Notes under the pieces: model-generated
Seen by the model: only the letters and a program-made list of their open reading frames with translations
Told to the model about the DNA's origin: nothing
Databases searched by the model: none
Program-made: the position numbers and the translations under genes
Part shown: positions 24,345-31,694 of the stretch, one piece after another
Layout: each line of letters starts with the position of its first letter
Position numbering within the stretch: the stretch's first letter is position 1
Origin: Nonomuraea coxensis DSM 45129
GTDB taxonomy: Bacteria > Actinomycetota > Actinomycetes > Streptosporangiales > Streptosporangiaceae
DNA: 64,000 bases
Direction: 5' to 3'
Assembly: GCF_019397265.1 (NCBI RefSeq)
Contig: NZ_CP068985.1
Location: 5,436,501 to 5,500,500, forward strand

Positions 24345-24833
24345 TCACACCTTTCGCGATGTGCGTTGCGACGCCGGGTCGGCGATCGTGAGGTTTCCTT
24401 CTGCGGCGACCTGGCCGTCCACCCGGGCCGCGACCCGGAACTCGGCGAAGCCGCCGCCGCCGGCGGTCCGCTCGGCCGTCAGGGTGACCTGGTCGCCCGG
24501 GACGATCGGGCGGCGGAACCGCATGGAGCGCACCCCCGCCAGGTAGCTGATCTCACTGGCTCCGGCCAGGGCGAAGACGACCCCGGCGAGCTGCGCCATG
24601 GCCTCGACGATCACGACGCCGGGCAGCACGGCCTCGCCGGGGAAGTGGCCCTGGAACCACAGCTCGGTGCCGGCGACGTTCTTGGTGGCCGTGCCCTTGA
24701 CGCCGGGGACCACCGCGCCGACCCGGTCGAGCAGCAGCATGGGCCAGCGGTGCGGCAGCACCTGGCGGACCTGGTCGTGGGTGAGGCCGGTGATCGCCTC
24801 CCCCCGGGCCGGCGCCCGTTCCGTGACCGTCAT
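24345..24833 (-). CDS. 3-hydroxyacyl-ACP dehydratase (FabZ-like)
   Basis: A 162-residue hot-dog-fold dehydratase: LPHRWPMLLLDRV, the catalytic His in FQGHFPGEAVLPGV, and the catalytic Glu in VIVEAMAQLAG. It would dehydrate beta-hydroxyacyl chains on the operon ACP after FabG reduction, giving conjugated double bonds. ATG 24833 overlaps the ACP stop by 4 bp. Confidence 0.93.
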   Translation of the reverse strand: MTVTERAPARGEAITGLTHDQVRQVLPHRWPMLLLDRVGAVVPGVKGTATKNVAGTELWFQGHFPGEAVLPGVVIVEAMAQLAGVVFALAGASEISYLAGVRSMRFRRPIVPGDQVTLTAERTAGGGGFAEFRVAARVDGQVAAEGNLTIADPASQRTSRKV

Positions 24834-25120
24834 GCCGTGGCCCGCAACGCCGGGTTGACCTCGTCGGCCAGGCGCGAGACCGAGCCGAAGACCGCCATCT
24901 CGCTGTCGTAGAGCGCCACGCCGAACTCGGCCTCGATGGCCACGTAGAGCTCCAGGACGTCGAGGCTGTCCAGCTCCAGGCCGCGGCCGAACAGCGGCTG
25001 GTCGTCGGTGATCCAGCCGGGCTCGATCTCGAGGTCCAGCCGGGAGACGATCATCTTCTTGATCTGGCTGCAGGTCTGCTGCCGCTCGGCGGCCTTGGCG
25101 CGCAGCTCGTCGATGGTCAT
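24830..25120 (-). CDS. Acyl carrier protein
   Basis: A 96-residue acyl carrier protein with phosphopantetheine attachment in GLELDSLDVLEL and the typical acidic helix II. It lies between the ketoreductase and dehydratase genes and is coupled to the latter, so it is the likely carrier for the KS-CLF chain. It is slightly longer than standard ACPs because of a basic N-terminal helix (LRAKAAERQQ). Confidence 0.93.
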   Translation of the reverse strand: MTIDELRAKAAERQQTCSQIKKMIVSRLDLEIEPGWITDDQPLFGRGLELDSLDVLELYVAIEAEFGVALYDSEMAVFGSVSRLADEVNPALRATA

Positions 25121-25190
25121 GGCGATGCTCCTTGTGCTGGGGGGCGGGAGTGGGCGGGCGGTGGCGCGGCGGGGAAAGGCGTTCCCGCGC

Positions 25191-25940
25191 TCAGCCGAGG
25201 CCGCCGCCGTGGGCGACGACCACCGAGCCGGACATGTACGAGGCCTTGTCCGAGGCCAGGAAGCTGACGATGGAGGCGATCTCCTCGGGCCGGCCCATGC
25301 GGCCCAGCCGGATGCGGGACTCGTACTGCTTCTTGAGGTTCGCGGGCACCTTGCGGGTCATGTCGGTGGCCACGAAGCCGGGGCACACCACGTTGGCCCG
25401 CACGCCGTGCGGGGCCGCCTCGTTGGACAGCGCGGAGGTGAAGGCGATGATCGCGCCCTTGGAGGCCACGTAGTTGGTCTGGCCGGGGAAGCCGCCGTCG
25501 AGGCCGCTGGAGGAGGACAGCGTGACGATCGCGCCGCTGCGCTGGTGCTGCATGAGCTTGAGCCCTTCCCTGCAGGCCAGGAAGGTGCCGACGAGGTTGG
25601 TCTCGACGGGCGCGCGGAACTGCTCCAGGCCCATGGCGATGAGATAGCGGTCGGCCGTGATGCCGGCGCTGGTCACCAGCACGTCGAGGCGTCCGTGCTC
25701 GGCGCGCACGGCGCGGAACATGGCGCGTACGGCCTCCTCGTCCGTGACGTCCGCCTGGACCGCCGCCGCGCTGCCGCCGTCCTCCTCGACGAGGGCCACG
25801 ACCTCCTTGGCCGCGCGCTCGGAACGCGCGTAGTTCACCAGGACGTGGGCGCCCTCCCTGGCCAGGTCGAGCGCGACGGCTCTGCCGATCCCGCGCGATC
25901 CGCCGGTCACCAGCGCCACGGTGCCCTGCGCAAACAGCAT
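25191..25940 (-). CDS. 3-oxoacyl-ACP reductase (FabG-like SDR)
   Basis: A 249-residue short-chain dehydrogenase: VTGGSRGIGRAVA (NADPH-binding TGxxxGIG), VTSAGIT, catalytic Ser in TLSSSSGLDGG, YVASKG (Tyr-x-x-x-Lys) and RANVVCPGFVATDM. It reduces the beta-keto group of ACP-bound chains. It is the first gene of the 19-gene leftward run. ATG 25940, with GGAG six bases upstream, is chosen over the longer frame reaching 25997, because the SARP repeats and the -10 lie just upstream and conserved sequence starts at LFAQGTVALVTGG. Confidence 0.93.
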   Translation of the reverse strand: MLFAQGTVALVTGGSRGIGRAVALDLAREGAHVLVNYARSERAAKEVVALVEEDGGSAAAVQADVTDEEAVRAMFRAVRAEHGRLDVLVTSAGITADRYLIAMGLEQFRAPVETNLVGTFLACREGLKLMQHQRSGAIVTLSSSSGLDGGFPGQTNYVASKGAIIAFTSALSNEAAPHGVRANVVCPGFVATDMTRKVPANLKKQYESRIRLGRMGRPEEIASIVSFLASDKASYMSGSVVVAHGGGLG

Positions 25941-26000
25941 GATGGACTCCAGGAATTCGACTTTCGCCGGTCGGCGCGAATCTGATTCTGCTTCCACAAG

Positions 26001-26043
26001 CTACTAAGGCGCGTTATCACGCCTGTATCACGCGGTTATCCCG
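26001..26043 (-). promoter_or_regulatory. SARP-type promoter: three heptamer repeats and -10 for the leftward operon
   Basis: On the plus strand TATCACG (26015-26021), TATCACG (26026-26032) and TATCCCG (26037-26043) recur with an exact 11-bp period, the spacing of known SARP heptamer operators. Read leftwards, the last CGTGATA is followed after exactly 8 bp by TAGTAG (26006-26001), a plausible -10. This matches the rule for SARP-activated promoters, where the repeats replace the -35 box. The SARP gene at 27705-29120 is the obvious candidate activator. Confidence 0.7.
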
Positions 26044-26082
26044 GCATTGACCGAGAAATCGCGATATATGACTCTGGGCGCT

Positions 26083-27687
26083 ATGAATGAGCGCGCGGTG
26101 GACGTTCTGGTGGTCGGCGGCGGACCGGTGGGGCTCTGCGCCGCCATCGAGCTCTCCCGCCACGGAATATCCGTCCTGCTGGTCGAACGGCACCAGGGAA
26201 CGTCGATTTTCCCGAAGGCCCGGCTCATCACCACCAGGACGATGGAGCTGTTCCGCGCCTGGGGCGTCGAGGGGGAGGTGGAGGCCGCCGGCATGCCGCG
26301 CGAGGAGTACCTCGCGGTGGGCGTGGGCAGCTCGCTGAGCGCCCCCGACTTCGTCCGGTCGGCCGCCGAGCTGGACCGGGACGCCCCGCAGAGCCCCACC
26401 TACACCTTCCTGTGCGCGCAGGACGCGCTGGAGGTGATCCTGCGCCGGCTCGCGTCGGAGCTGGCCGACGTGCGGTTCGGCACCGAGATGACCGGCCTGC
26501 GGGCGGGCGGCGGCGGCCGGCCGGGGCAGGGCGTCGAGGCCGTCGTGTCGGGCCCGGACGGCGAGAGCCTGGTCCGCTGCCGCTATCTCGTGGCCGCCGA
26601 CGGCAGCCGCAGCGGCGTGCGCGACTCCCTCGGCATCGCCTGGGAGGGCCCGCCGCCGCTCGGGCACATGATCAGCATCATGTTCGAGGCCGACCTGGGC
26701 TTCCTGCCCGCCGACCGGCGCGCCGCCCTGTCCTTCCTCACCGACCCGCCGTGCGCGGTCGAGGCCGTCGACCACCGCGAACGCTGGATGGTGCAGACGG
26801 GCTACGAGCCCGAGCATGGCGGCAGCCCCGAGGACTTCACCGAGGAGGTGTGCCTGCGGGCGGTGCGGGACGCCGTCGGCGTGCCCGGCCTGCCGGTCCG
26901 GCTCGTCGGCGTGCTGCCGTGGCTGCAGCAGGCGATGCTCGCCGCCGCCTTCCGCGCCGGGCCCGTCTTCCTGGCGGGCGACGCGGCGCACGTGGCGACG
27001 CCGCAGGGCGGGTTCGGGATGAACTGCGGCATCCAGGACGCGCACAACCTGGCCTGGAAGCTGGCCGCCGTGCTGCGGTGGGGGGCCGGGGAGGCGCTGC
27101 TGGAGACGTACGGGGAGGAGCGGCGGCCGGTCGCCGCCCGCACCGTGGACGAGAGCCTGGCCAACGCGCTGATCACCTGGCGGATGATGGAGGGCCGGCT
27201 GCCCATGGCGGAGGCCATCAGGCAGCAGGCCGACCGGCGCAGCTCGGAGGGGCTGGTGCTGGGCTTCCACTACGAGTCGGCGGCCGTCGTCCCGGACGGC
27301 AGCGCGCCGCCCGCGGTCGCGGATCCGTACCGGACGTACGTGCCGGTGGCCCGCCCCGGTCACCGCGCCCCGCACGTGTGGCTGTCCGGCGACGGGGGCC
27401 AGGTGTCCACGCTCGACCTGCTCGGGCCCCGTTTCACGCTGCTCACCCCGGCGGGCTCCGGCTGGGCCGCCCAGGCGTCCGCCGTCACGGGCGTGCCGCT
27501 CACGGCGGTGGAGATCGGCGGCGACGGCCCGCTGTCCTCGCCCACCTGGGCCAAGGAGTACGGTCTCGGTCCCCGGGGCGCCGTCCTCGTCCGCCCGGAC
27601 GGCCACGTCGCCTGGCGCGCCCACGACGCCGCGCCCTCCGCGGACGCCCTGGTCACGGCGCTCGACACGGTGCTGTGCCGCCCCTGA
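26083..27687 (+). CDS. FAD-dependent aromatic-type monooxygenase (PHBH family)
   Basis: A 534-residue class A flavin monooxygenase of the kind that hydroxylates aromatic polyketides. VDVLVVGGGPVGLCAA is the N-terminal FAD motif, VAADGSRSGVRDSLG is the DG motif region, and FLAGDAAHVATPQGGFGMN is the GD motif. A C-terminal thioredoxin-like extension of about 150 residues (from residue 390) is typical of PgaE/MhpA-like members. It is transcribed rightwards, divergently from the 19-gene run. ATG 26083 gives a natural N-terminus; ATG 26068 and TTG 26047 are alternatives. Confidence 0.92.
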   Translation: MNERAVDVLVVGGGPVGLCAAIELSRHGISVLLVERHQGTSIFPKARLITTRTMELFRAWGVEGEVEAAGMPREEYLAVGVGSSLSAPDFVRSAAELDRDAPQSPTYTFLCAQDALEVILRRLASELADVRFGTEMTGLRAGGGGRPGQGVEAVVSGPDGESLVRCRYLVAADGSRSGVRDSLGIAWEGPPPLGHMISIMFEADLGFLPADRRAALSFLTDPPCAVEAVDHRERWMVQTGYEPEHGGSPEDFTEEVCLRAVRDAVGVPGLPVRLVGVLPWLQQAMLAAAFRAGPVFLAGDAAHVATPQGGFGMNCGIQDAHNLAWKLAAVLRWGAGEALLETYGEERRPVAARTVDESLANALITWRMMEGRLPMAEAIRQQADRRSSEGLVLGFHYESAAVVPDGSAPPAVADPYRTYVPVARPGHRAPHVWLSGDGGQVSTLDLLGPRFTLLTPAGSGWAAQASAVTGVPLTAVEIGGDGPLSSPTWAKEYGLGPRGAVLVRPDGHVAWRAHDAAPSADALVTALDTVLCRP

Positions 27688-27704
27688 CCCGCAGGGCGCG
27701 GCGG

Positions 27705-29120
27705 TCAGCGGGGGTGGAGGCGGGCGGCGGCGAGGCGGAGCGAGAGGGGGTTGCCGCAGGAGGCGGCCACGAGCTCGCGTACCGTGTCGTCCCCGTACGG
27801 CGACGACGCCCCCACCAGCAGCCCCGCCAGCTCCCGCGCCGCGTCCTCGGGCAGCGGACGCAGGAACGCGCGGTGCGCCCCCTGCCGGGCCACCAGATCG
27901 TCGAGAGGGCCGGTGGCGGTGACCACGACCCGGCAGCGCGCGCCCCCGGGCAGCAGCGGCAGCACCTGGTCGCCGTCCTCGGCCCCGTCCAGCACCACGA
28001 GCAGCCGCCGGGAGGCGGTGCAGCTCCGGTAGAGGGCGAGCCGCTCGTCGGGGTCGGCGGGCAGGTCGGGCGCGGGCACGCCGAGCGCGCGCAGGAAACG
28101 GTCGAGCACGGCGTCCGGCGCGGCGGCGCCGCCCAGGCAGGCGTGCAGCTGCCCGTCGGGGAAGGCGTCGATGCGCGCGTGCGCCCAGTGCAGGGCGAGA
28201 CTGGTCTTGCCCACCCCGCCCGGACCGCTGATGACCATGAACGGAGCGGCGCCGTCGCCGAGCAGCGCGGCGTCCAGCGCCGCGAGCTCGCCCGCCCGCC
28301 CCACGAACGGCAGGACCCGCGGCGGGAGCTGGCACGGCACCAGCCCGCCGGGCCGCGGGACGGCCGCGGGCGGGCGCATCAGGTGGGACTCGTCCCTGAG
28401 GATCTGCTCCTGCAGCCGCCGCAGCGCCGGCCCCGGCTCCAGGCCGATCTGCTCCAGCAGGTAGCGGCGGGTCTCCTGGTACGTCCGCAACGCCTCCGCG
28501 CGCCGCCCCGCCCGGTACTGGGCGAGCATGAGCTGGGCCCGTACCCGCTCGCGCAGCGGCCACTCCGCGACCAGCGCCAGCAGCTCGGGGATCACCTGGT
28601 GGTGGCGGCCGAGCCCGATCTCCAGCTCCAGGCACGTCTCCAGCGCCTCCAGCCGGGACTCCTCCATCCGCGCCGCGTCGTAGCGCAGCCCCCTGATGTC
28701 CTCGAACGGCCGCCCCTGCCACAGCGCCAGCGCCTCGCGCAGCAGCAGCACGGCGGGCTCGGCCCGGCCGCCGCCGGCCAGCGCGCGGGCCCGGGACACC
28801 ATCGCCGAGAAACGCAGCCAGTCGATGCTGTCGGGCGTGGCCCGCAGCAGGTAGCCGGGGCTGGAGGTCTCGATCACCCCGGCGCCCAGGGTGCGGCGCA
28901 GCCGGGAGACGCAGATGGCGACCTGCCGCCACGCGCTCGGCGGCGCGGACCCGGCCCAGACGGCCTCGATGAGCCGTTCGACGCTCATGACGCGGTTGGC
29001 GTTGAGCAGCAGGCTGGCCAGGATGACCAGCTCGCGGTTGGCGCTCATGGGCAGCTCGACGCCGTCCCTGACCACCTTGAGCGGCCCCAGCACGTGGAAC
29101 GCGAACGCCGGCCCCGCCAT
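27705..29120 (-). CDS. SARP-family pathway activator (AfsR/DnrI/RedD type with NB-ARC)
   Basis: A 471-residue regulator. Residues 1-95 are the winged-helix DNA-binding domain (FHVLGPLKVVRDGVELPM, then VAICVSRLRRTLG), and residues 100-245 the bacterial transcriptional activation domain (LRTYQETRRYLLEQIGLEPG). Then comes a P-loop NTPase segment, FMVISGPGGVGKTSLAL near residue 305, that ends early, so this is a medium-length SARP without the TPR tail of AfsR. It probably activates the leftward operon through the 26015-26043 repeats. ATG 29120 overlaps the glycosyltransferase stop (TGATG). Confidence 0.93.
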   Translation of the reverse strand: MAGPAFAFHVLGPLKVVRDGVELPMSANRELVILASLLLNANRVMSVERLIEAVWAGSAPPSAWRQVAICVSRLRRTLGAGVIETSSPGYLLRATPDSIDWLRFSAMVSRARALAGGGRAEPAVLLLREALALWQGRPFEDIRGLRYDAARMEESRLEALETCLELEIGLGRHHQVIPELLALVAEWPLRERVRAQLMLAQYRAGRRAEALRTYQETRRYLLEQIGLEPGPALRRLQEQILRDESHLMRPPAAVPRPGGLVPCQLPPRVLPFVGRAGELAALDAALLGDGAAPFMVISGPGGVGKTSLALHWAHARIDAFPDGQLHACLGGAAAPDAVLDRFLRALGVPAPDLPADPDERLALYRSCTASRRLLVVLDGAEDGDQVLPLLPGGARCRVVVTATGPLDDLVARQGAHRAFLRPLPEDAARELAGLLVGASSPYGDDTVRELVAASCGNPLSLRLAAARLHPR

Positions 29121-30319
29121 CACGCCGCCGCCCGGGACGGGAGGCGTTCCAGCAGGTCGGCGGCGCGGGCGGCGCCGCCGGAGGCGCGGATGTCGGCGCT
29201 CATGGCCGCGGCGGCCCGCCGCGCGGCCGGGTCGGCGGCGACGGCGAGCACCCGTTCGGCCACCTCGGCGGCGGTGAGCCCGGCCGGGTCCAGCGCGCGG
29301 CCGAGGCCCAGCTCGGCGACGCGCCGCGCGACCGGCCCGTCCATCGCCGTCGTCGGCACGACCACCAGCGGGCAGCCGCGGTGCAGCGCCTCCATCGCGG
29401 TGCCGAGGCCGCCGTGCGTGACCGCCACGCTCGCGTGACGCAGCACGCTCAGGTGCGAGACCCGCCGTCGCGGCTCGACGGTGGGCGGCAGCGGGCCGAG
29501 CACGGCCGGATCGGTGCCGTCGGCCAGCGTGACGACCGTACGCCAGGGCAGCTCGGCCAGCGCCTGGGCGCAGGTGCGCAGCAGCTCGGGCCGGGTGGTG
29601 CCGACGCTGCCGAACGACAGCAGCGCGACCGGCAGCCCGTCGCCCGGCGGGCGCCACTCCTCCAGGAAGCGGCGCTCGCCGAGGCAGGGCCCGACGAAGG
29701 TGAACCGCTCGTCGAACGTCTCCCCCGCGTACTGGAACGAGCGCGGCAGCGCGACCAGGTTGGAGTCCTGGACCCCCCACCACAGCGCGGCAGGGTCGTC
29801 GTGGACGCCGTGCCGGCGCGCGAGCGCCCCGATCCTCGCCAGCATGCCGTCCACCCAGCCGGGCAGCTCCCGGTCCAGGCGGCCCGCGGCCTCTCCTTCG
29901 TAGGTGGCGGCGAGGACGGAGTAGTGGGCGTTGGAGGCGAAGATGGGGATGAGCTGGGTCGCCGGCAGTCCGGTGGCCCTGGCCAGGACGCGGCCGGCGT
30001 GCAGGGTGGAGATGTCGTAGGCGATGGCGTCCGGCCGCACCAGCAGGCGGGCGGCGGCGGCCAGCATGGCCTCGCTCTCGTCCAGCAGGAGCGACAGCAG
30101 CGCGAGCGGATCGTCCTCGGCCGCCCGCGAGCGGACCCGCTCGTACGGCGAGTCGTAGGTGACGACCTCGGCCCCGGCCGCCGCGACGGCCTCCGCCGCA
30201 CTGCCGCCGGTCAGATAGGTGACCCGATTTCCCCGTCGCGTCAATTCCGCGACCACGGCCAGCGTCGGAATGACATGGCCGCGATCAGGAAAGCACATAA
30301 AAAGCAGATGCCCCGTCAT
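29120..30319 (-). CDS. Glycosyltransferase (GT1, macrolide-type)
   Basis: A 399-residue glycosyltransferase with an N-terminal acceptor domain starting LLFMCFPDRGHVIPTLA and a C-terminal nucleotide-sugar domain containing the UGT signature VTHGGLGTAMEALHRGCP and LVVVPTTAMDGPVA. The His/Asp pairing of the MGT subfamily fits transfer of a dTDP-deoxysugar onto a polyketide aglycone. It is the only glycosyltransferase in the window, so it is the likely user of the amino sugar. It is cotranscribed with the SARP gene and divergent from the aminotransferase. Confidence 0.92.
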   Translation of the reverse strand: MTGHLLFMCFPDRGHVIPTLAVVAELTRRGNRVTYLTGGSAAEAVAAAGAEVVTYDSPYERVRSRAAEDDPLALLSLLLDESEAMLAAAARLLVRPDAIAYDISTLHAGRVLARATGLPATQLIPIFASNAHYSVLAATYEGEAAGRLDRELPGWVDGMLARIGALARRHGVHDDPAALWWGVQDSNLVALPRSFQYAGETFDERFTFVGPCLGERRFLEEWRPPGDGLPVALLSFGSVGTTRPELLRTCAQALAELPWRTVVTLADGTDPAVLGPLPPTVEPRRRVSHLSVLRHASVAVTHGGLGTAMEALHRGCPLVVVPTTAMDGPVARRVAELGLGRALDPAGLTAAEVAERVLAVAADPAARRAAAAMSADIRASGGAARAADLLERLPSRAAA

Positions 30320-30466
30320 GTGAATTCTTTCGGCTCATTCTCATGAACTGTGCCATCGTCACGGTAATGAGCCTGACCGTCGCGCGTCACCCCCTACCGG
30401 TCCCCAGAAAACCGCCCCCGCGTCTAGGGGTTCCGCGGGGGCGGCGGCAGGGCGTTCACTGGTGCC
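30320..30466. promoter_or_regulatory. Divergent promoter region with G-rich repeats and long inverted repeat
   Basis: Between the glycosyltransferase and aminotransferase starts. Leftward-reading TAGGGG lies at 30391-30396 with a GGGG partner 11 bp away; rightward TAGGGGTT lies at 30425-30432 with CGGGGG 11 bp on. A perfect 11-bp inverted repeat, 30412-30422 and 30434-30444, encloses the rightward copy, so that element would sit in the loop of a hairpin. This probably combines operators for both genes. Confidence 0.55.
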
Positions 30467-31567
30467 ATGGCCACCCTTGTCTGGGACTATCTGCCGGAAT
30501 ACGAATCAGAGCGCGCCGACATCCTGGACGCGGTCGAGACCGTCTTCAGCTCCGGCCGGCTCGTGCTCGGCCGGAGCGTGCGCGGCTTCGAGGAGGAGTT
30601 CGCCGCCTACCTCGGCGTACGCCACTGCGCCGGCGTGGACAACGGCACCAACGCCGTCAAACTGGCCCTGCAGGCGCTGGGGGTCGGCCCCGGCGACGAG
30701 GTGATCACGGTCTCCAACACGGCCGCGCCGACCGTGTTGGCCATCGACGCCGTGGGCGCGACGCCGGTGTTCGCCGACGTGGACGCGGGGACGTACCTGA
30801 TGGACGTCTCCCAGGTGGAGGCGCTCATCACGCCGCGCACGCGCTGCCTGCTGCCGGTGCACCTGTACGGCCAGTGCGTGGACATGGCGCCCCTGGAACG
30901 GCTGGCCAGGACGCACGGCCTGGTCATCGTGGAGGACTGCGCCCAGGCGCACGGCGCCCGCCACCACGGCCGCACCGCCGGCTCGATGGGCCACGCCGCG
31001 GCGTTCTCCTTCTACCCGACGAAGGTGCTCGGCGCGTACGGGGACGGCGGCGCCGTCGTCACCGGCGACGACGACACCGACCGGGCGCTGCGGCGGCTGC
31101 GGTACTACGGGATGGAGCAGACGTACTACGTCGTCGAGACCCCGGGCCACAACTCCCGCCTGGACGAGGTCCAGGCCGAGATCCTGCGCCGCAAGCTGAC
31201 CCGCCTCGACGACTACCTCGCCGGACGCCGCGCGGTGGCCGCCCGCTACGCCGAGGCCCTGTCCGGCACCGACCTCGTCCTGCCCGCCACCGCCCCCGGC
31301 AACGAGCACGCCTACTACCTGTACGTGGTCCGCCACCCCCGCCGCGACGAGATCATCGAGTCCCTGCGCCGCCACGACATCCACCTCAACATCAGCTACC
31401 CCTGGCCGATCCACACGATGTCCGGCTTCGCCCACCTGGGCCGGCCCCGCGGCAGCCTGCCGGTCACCGAGGCGCTGGCCGGCGAGATCTTCTCCCTGCC
31501 GATGTACCCGTCCCTCCCGGCCGGCCTCCAGGACAAGGTCATCGCGGCACTCCACGCCGTCCTCTGA
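30467..31567 (+). CDS. dTDP-sugar 3-aminotransferase (DegT/DnrJ/EryC1 family)
   Basis: A 366-residue PLP enzyme installing an amino group on a dTDP-keto-deoxysugar, using glutamate. GVDNGTNAVKLALQAL, VIVEDCAQAHGA (PLP ring Asp), and the Schiff-base lysine in FSFYPTKVLGAYGDGG are intact. Sequence style and company (2,3-dehydratase, C-methyltransferase, epimerase) fit the EvaB/TylB 3-amino class rather than 4-amino. It is divergent from the glycosyltransferase. A canonical Shine-Dalgarno is not obvious before ATG 30467. Confidence 0.92.
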   Translation: MATLVWDYLPEYESERADILDAVETVFSSGRLVLGRSVRGFEEEFAAYLGVRHCAGVDNGTNAVKLALQALGVGPGDEVITVSNTAAPTVLAIDAVGATPVFADVDAGTYLMDVSQVEALITPRTRCLLPVHLYGQCVDMAPLERLARTHGLVIVEDCAQAHGARHHGRTAGSMGHAAAFSFYPTKVLGAYGDGGAVVTGDDDTDRALRRLRYYGMEQTYYVVETPGHNSRLDEVQAEILRRKLTRLDDYLAGRRAVAARYAEALSGTDLVLPATAPGNEHAYYLYVVRHPRRDEIIESLRRHDIHLNISYPWPIHTMSGFAHLGRPRGSLPVTEALAGEIFSLPMYPSLPAGLQDKVIAALHAVL

Positions 31568-31609
31568 GCGTGACCCCCGAGTGTTACAGGTTATTTAGCC
31601 GCAATTTAT

Positions 31610-31625
31610 GGTGATCTTAATCACA
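31610..31625. promoter_or_regulatory. CRP-like palindromic operator
   Basis: GGTGATCTTAATCACA matches the CRP consensus TGTGA-N6-TCACA at nine of ten positions. It lies 70 bases before the start of the LamG protein gene, in an unusually AT-rich stretch (31585-31640), suggesting control by a CRP/FNR-family factor different from the cluster regulators. Confidence 0.5.
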
Positions 31626-31694
31626 TTGATCATCAAGTTCGTTGCCGGTAAAGCTTGTTCGCTACCTCATACTCACCCCGATTCAGAGGTGTTA

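Noticed and set aside
26017..28932. Leftward open frame of 971 codons across the FAD monooxygenase
   Set aside because: The opposite strand encodes a complete PHBH-type monooxygenase and the SARP gene is in another leftward frame; this frame is compositional noise.
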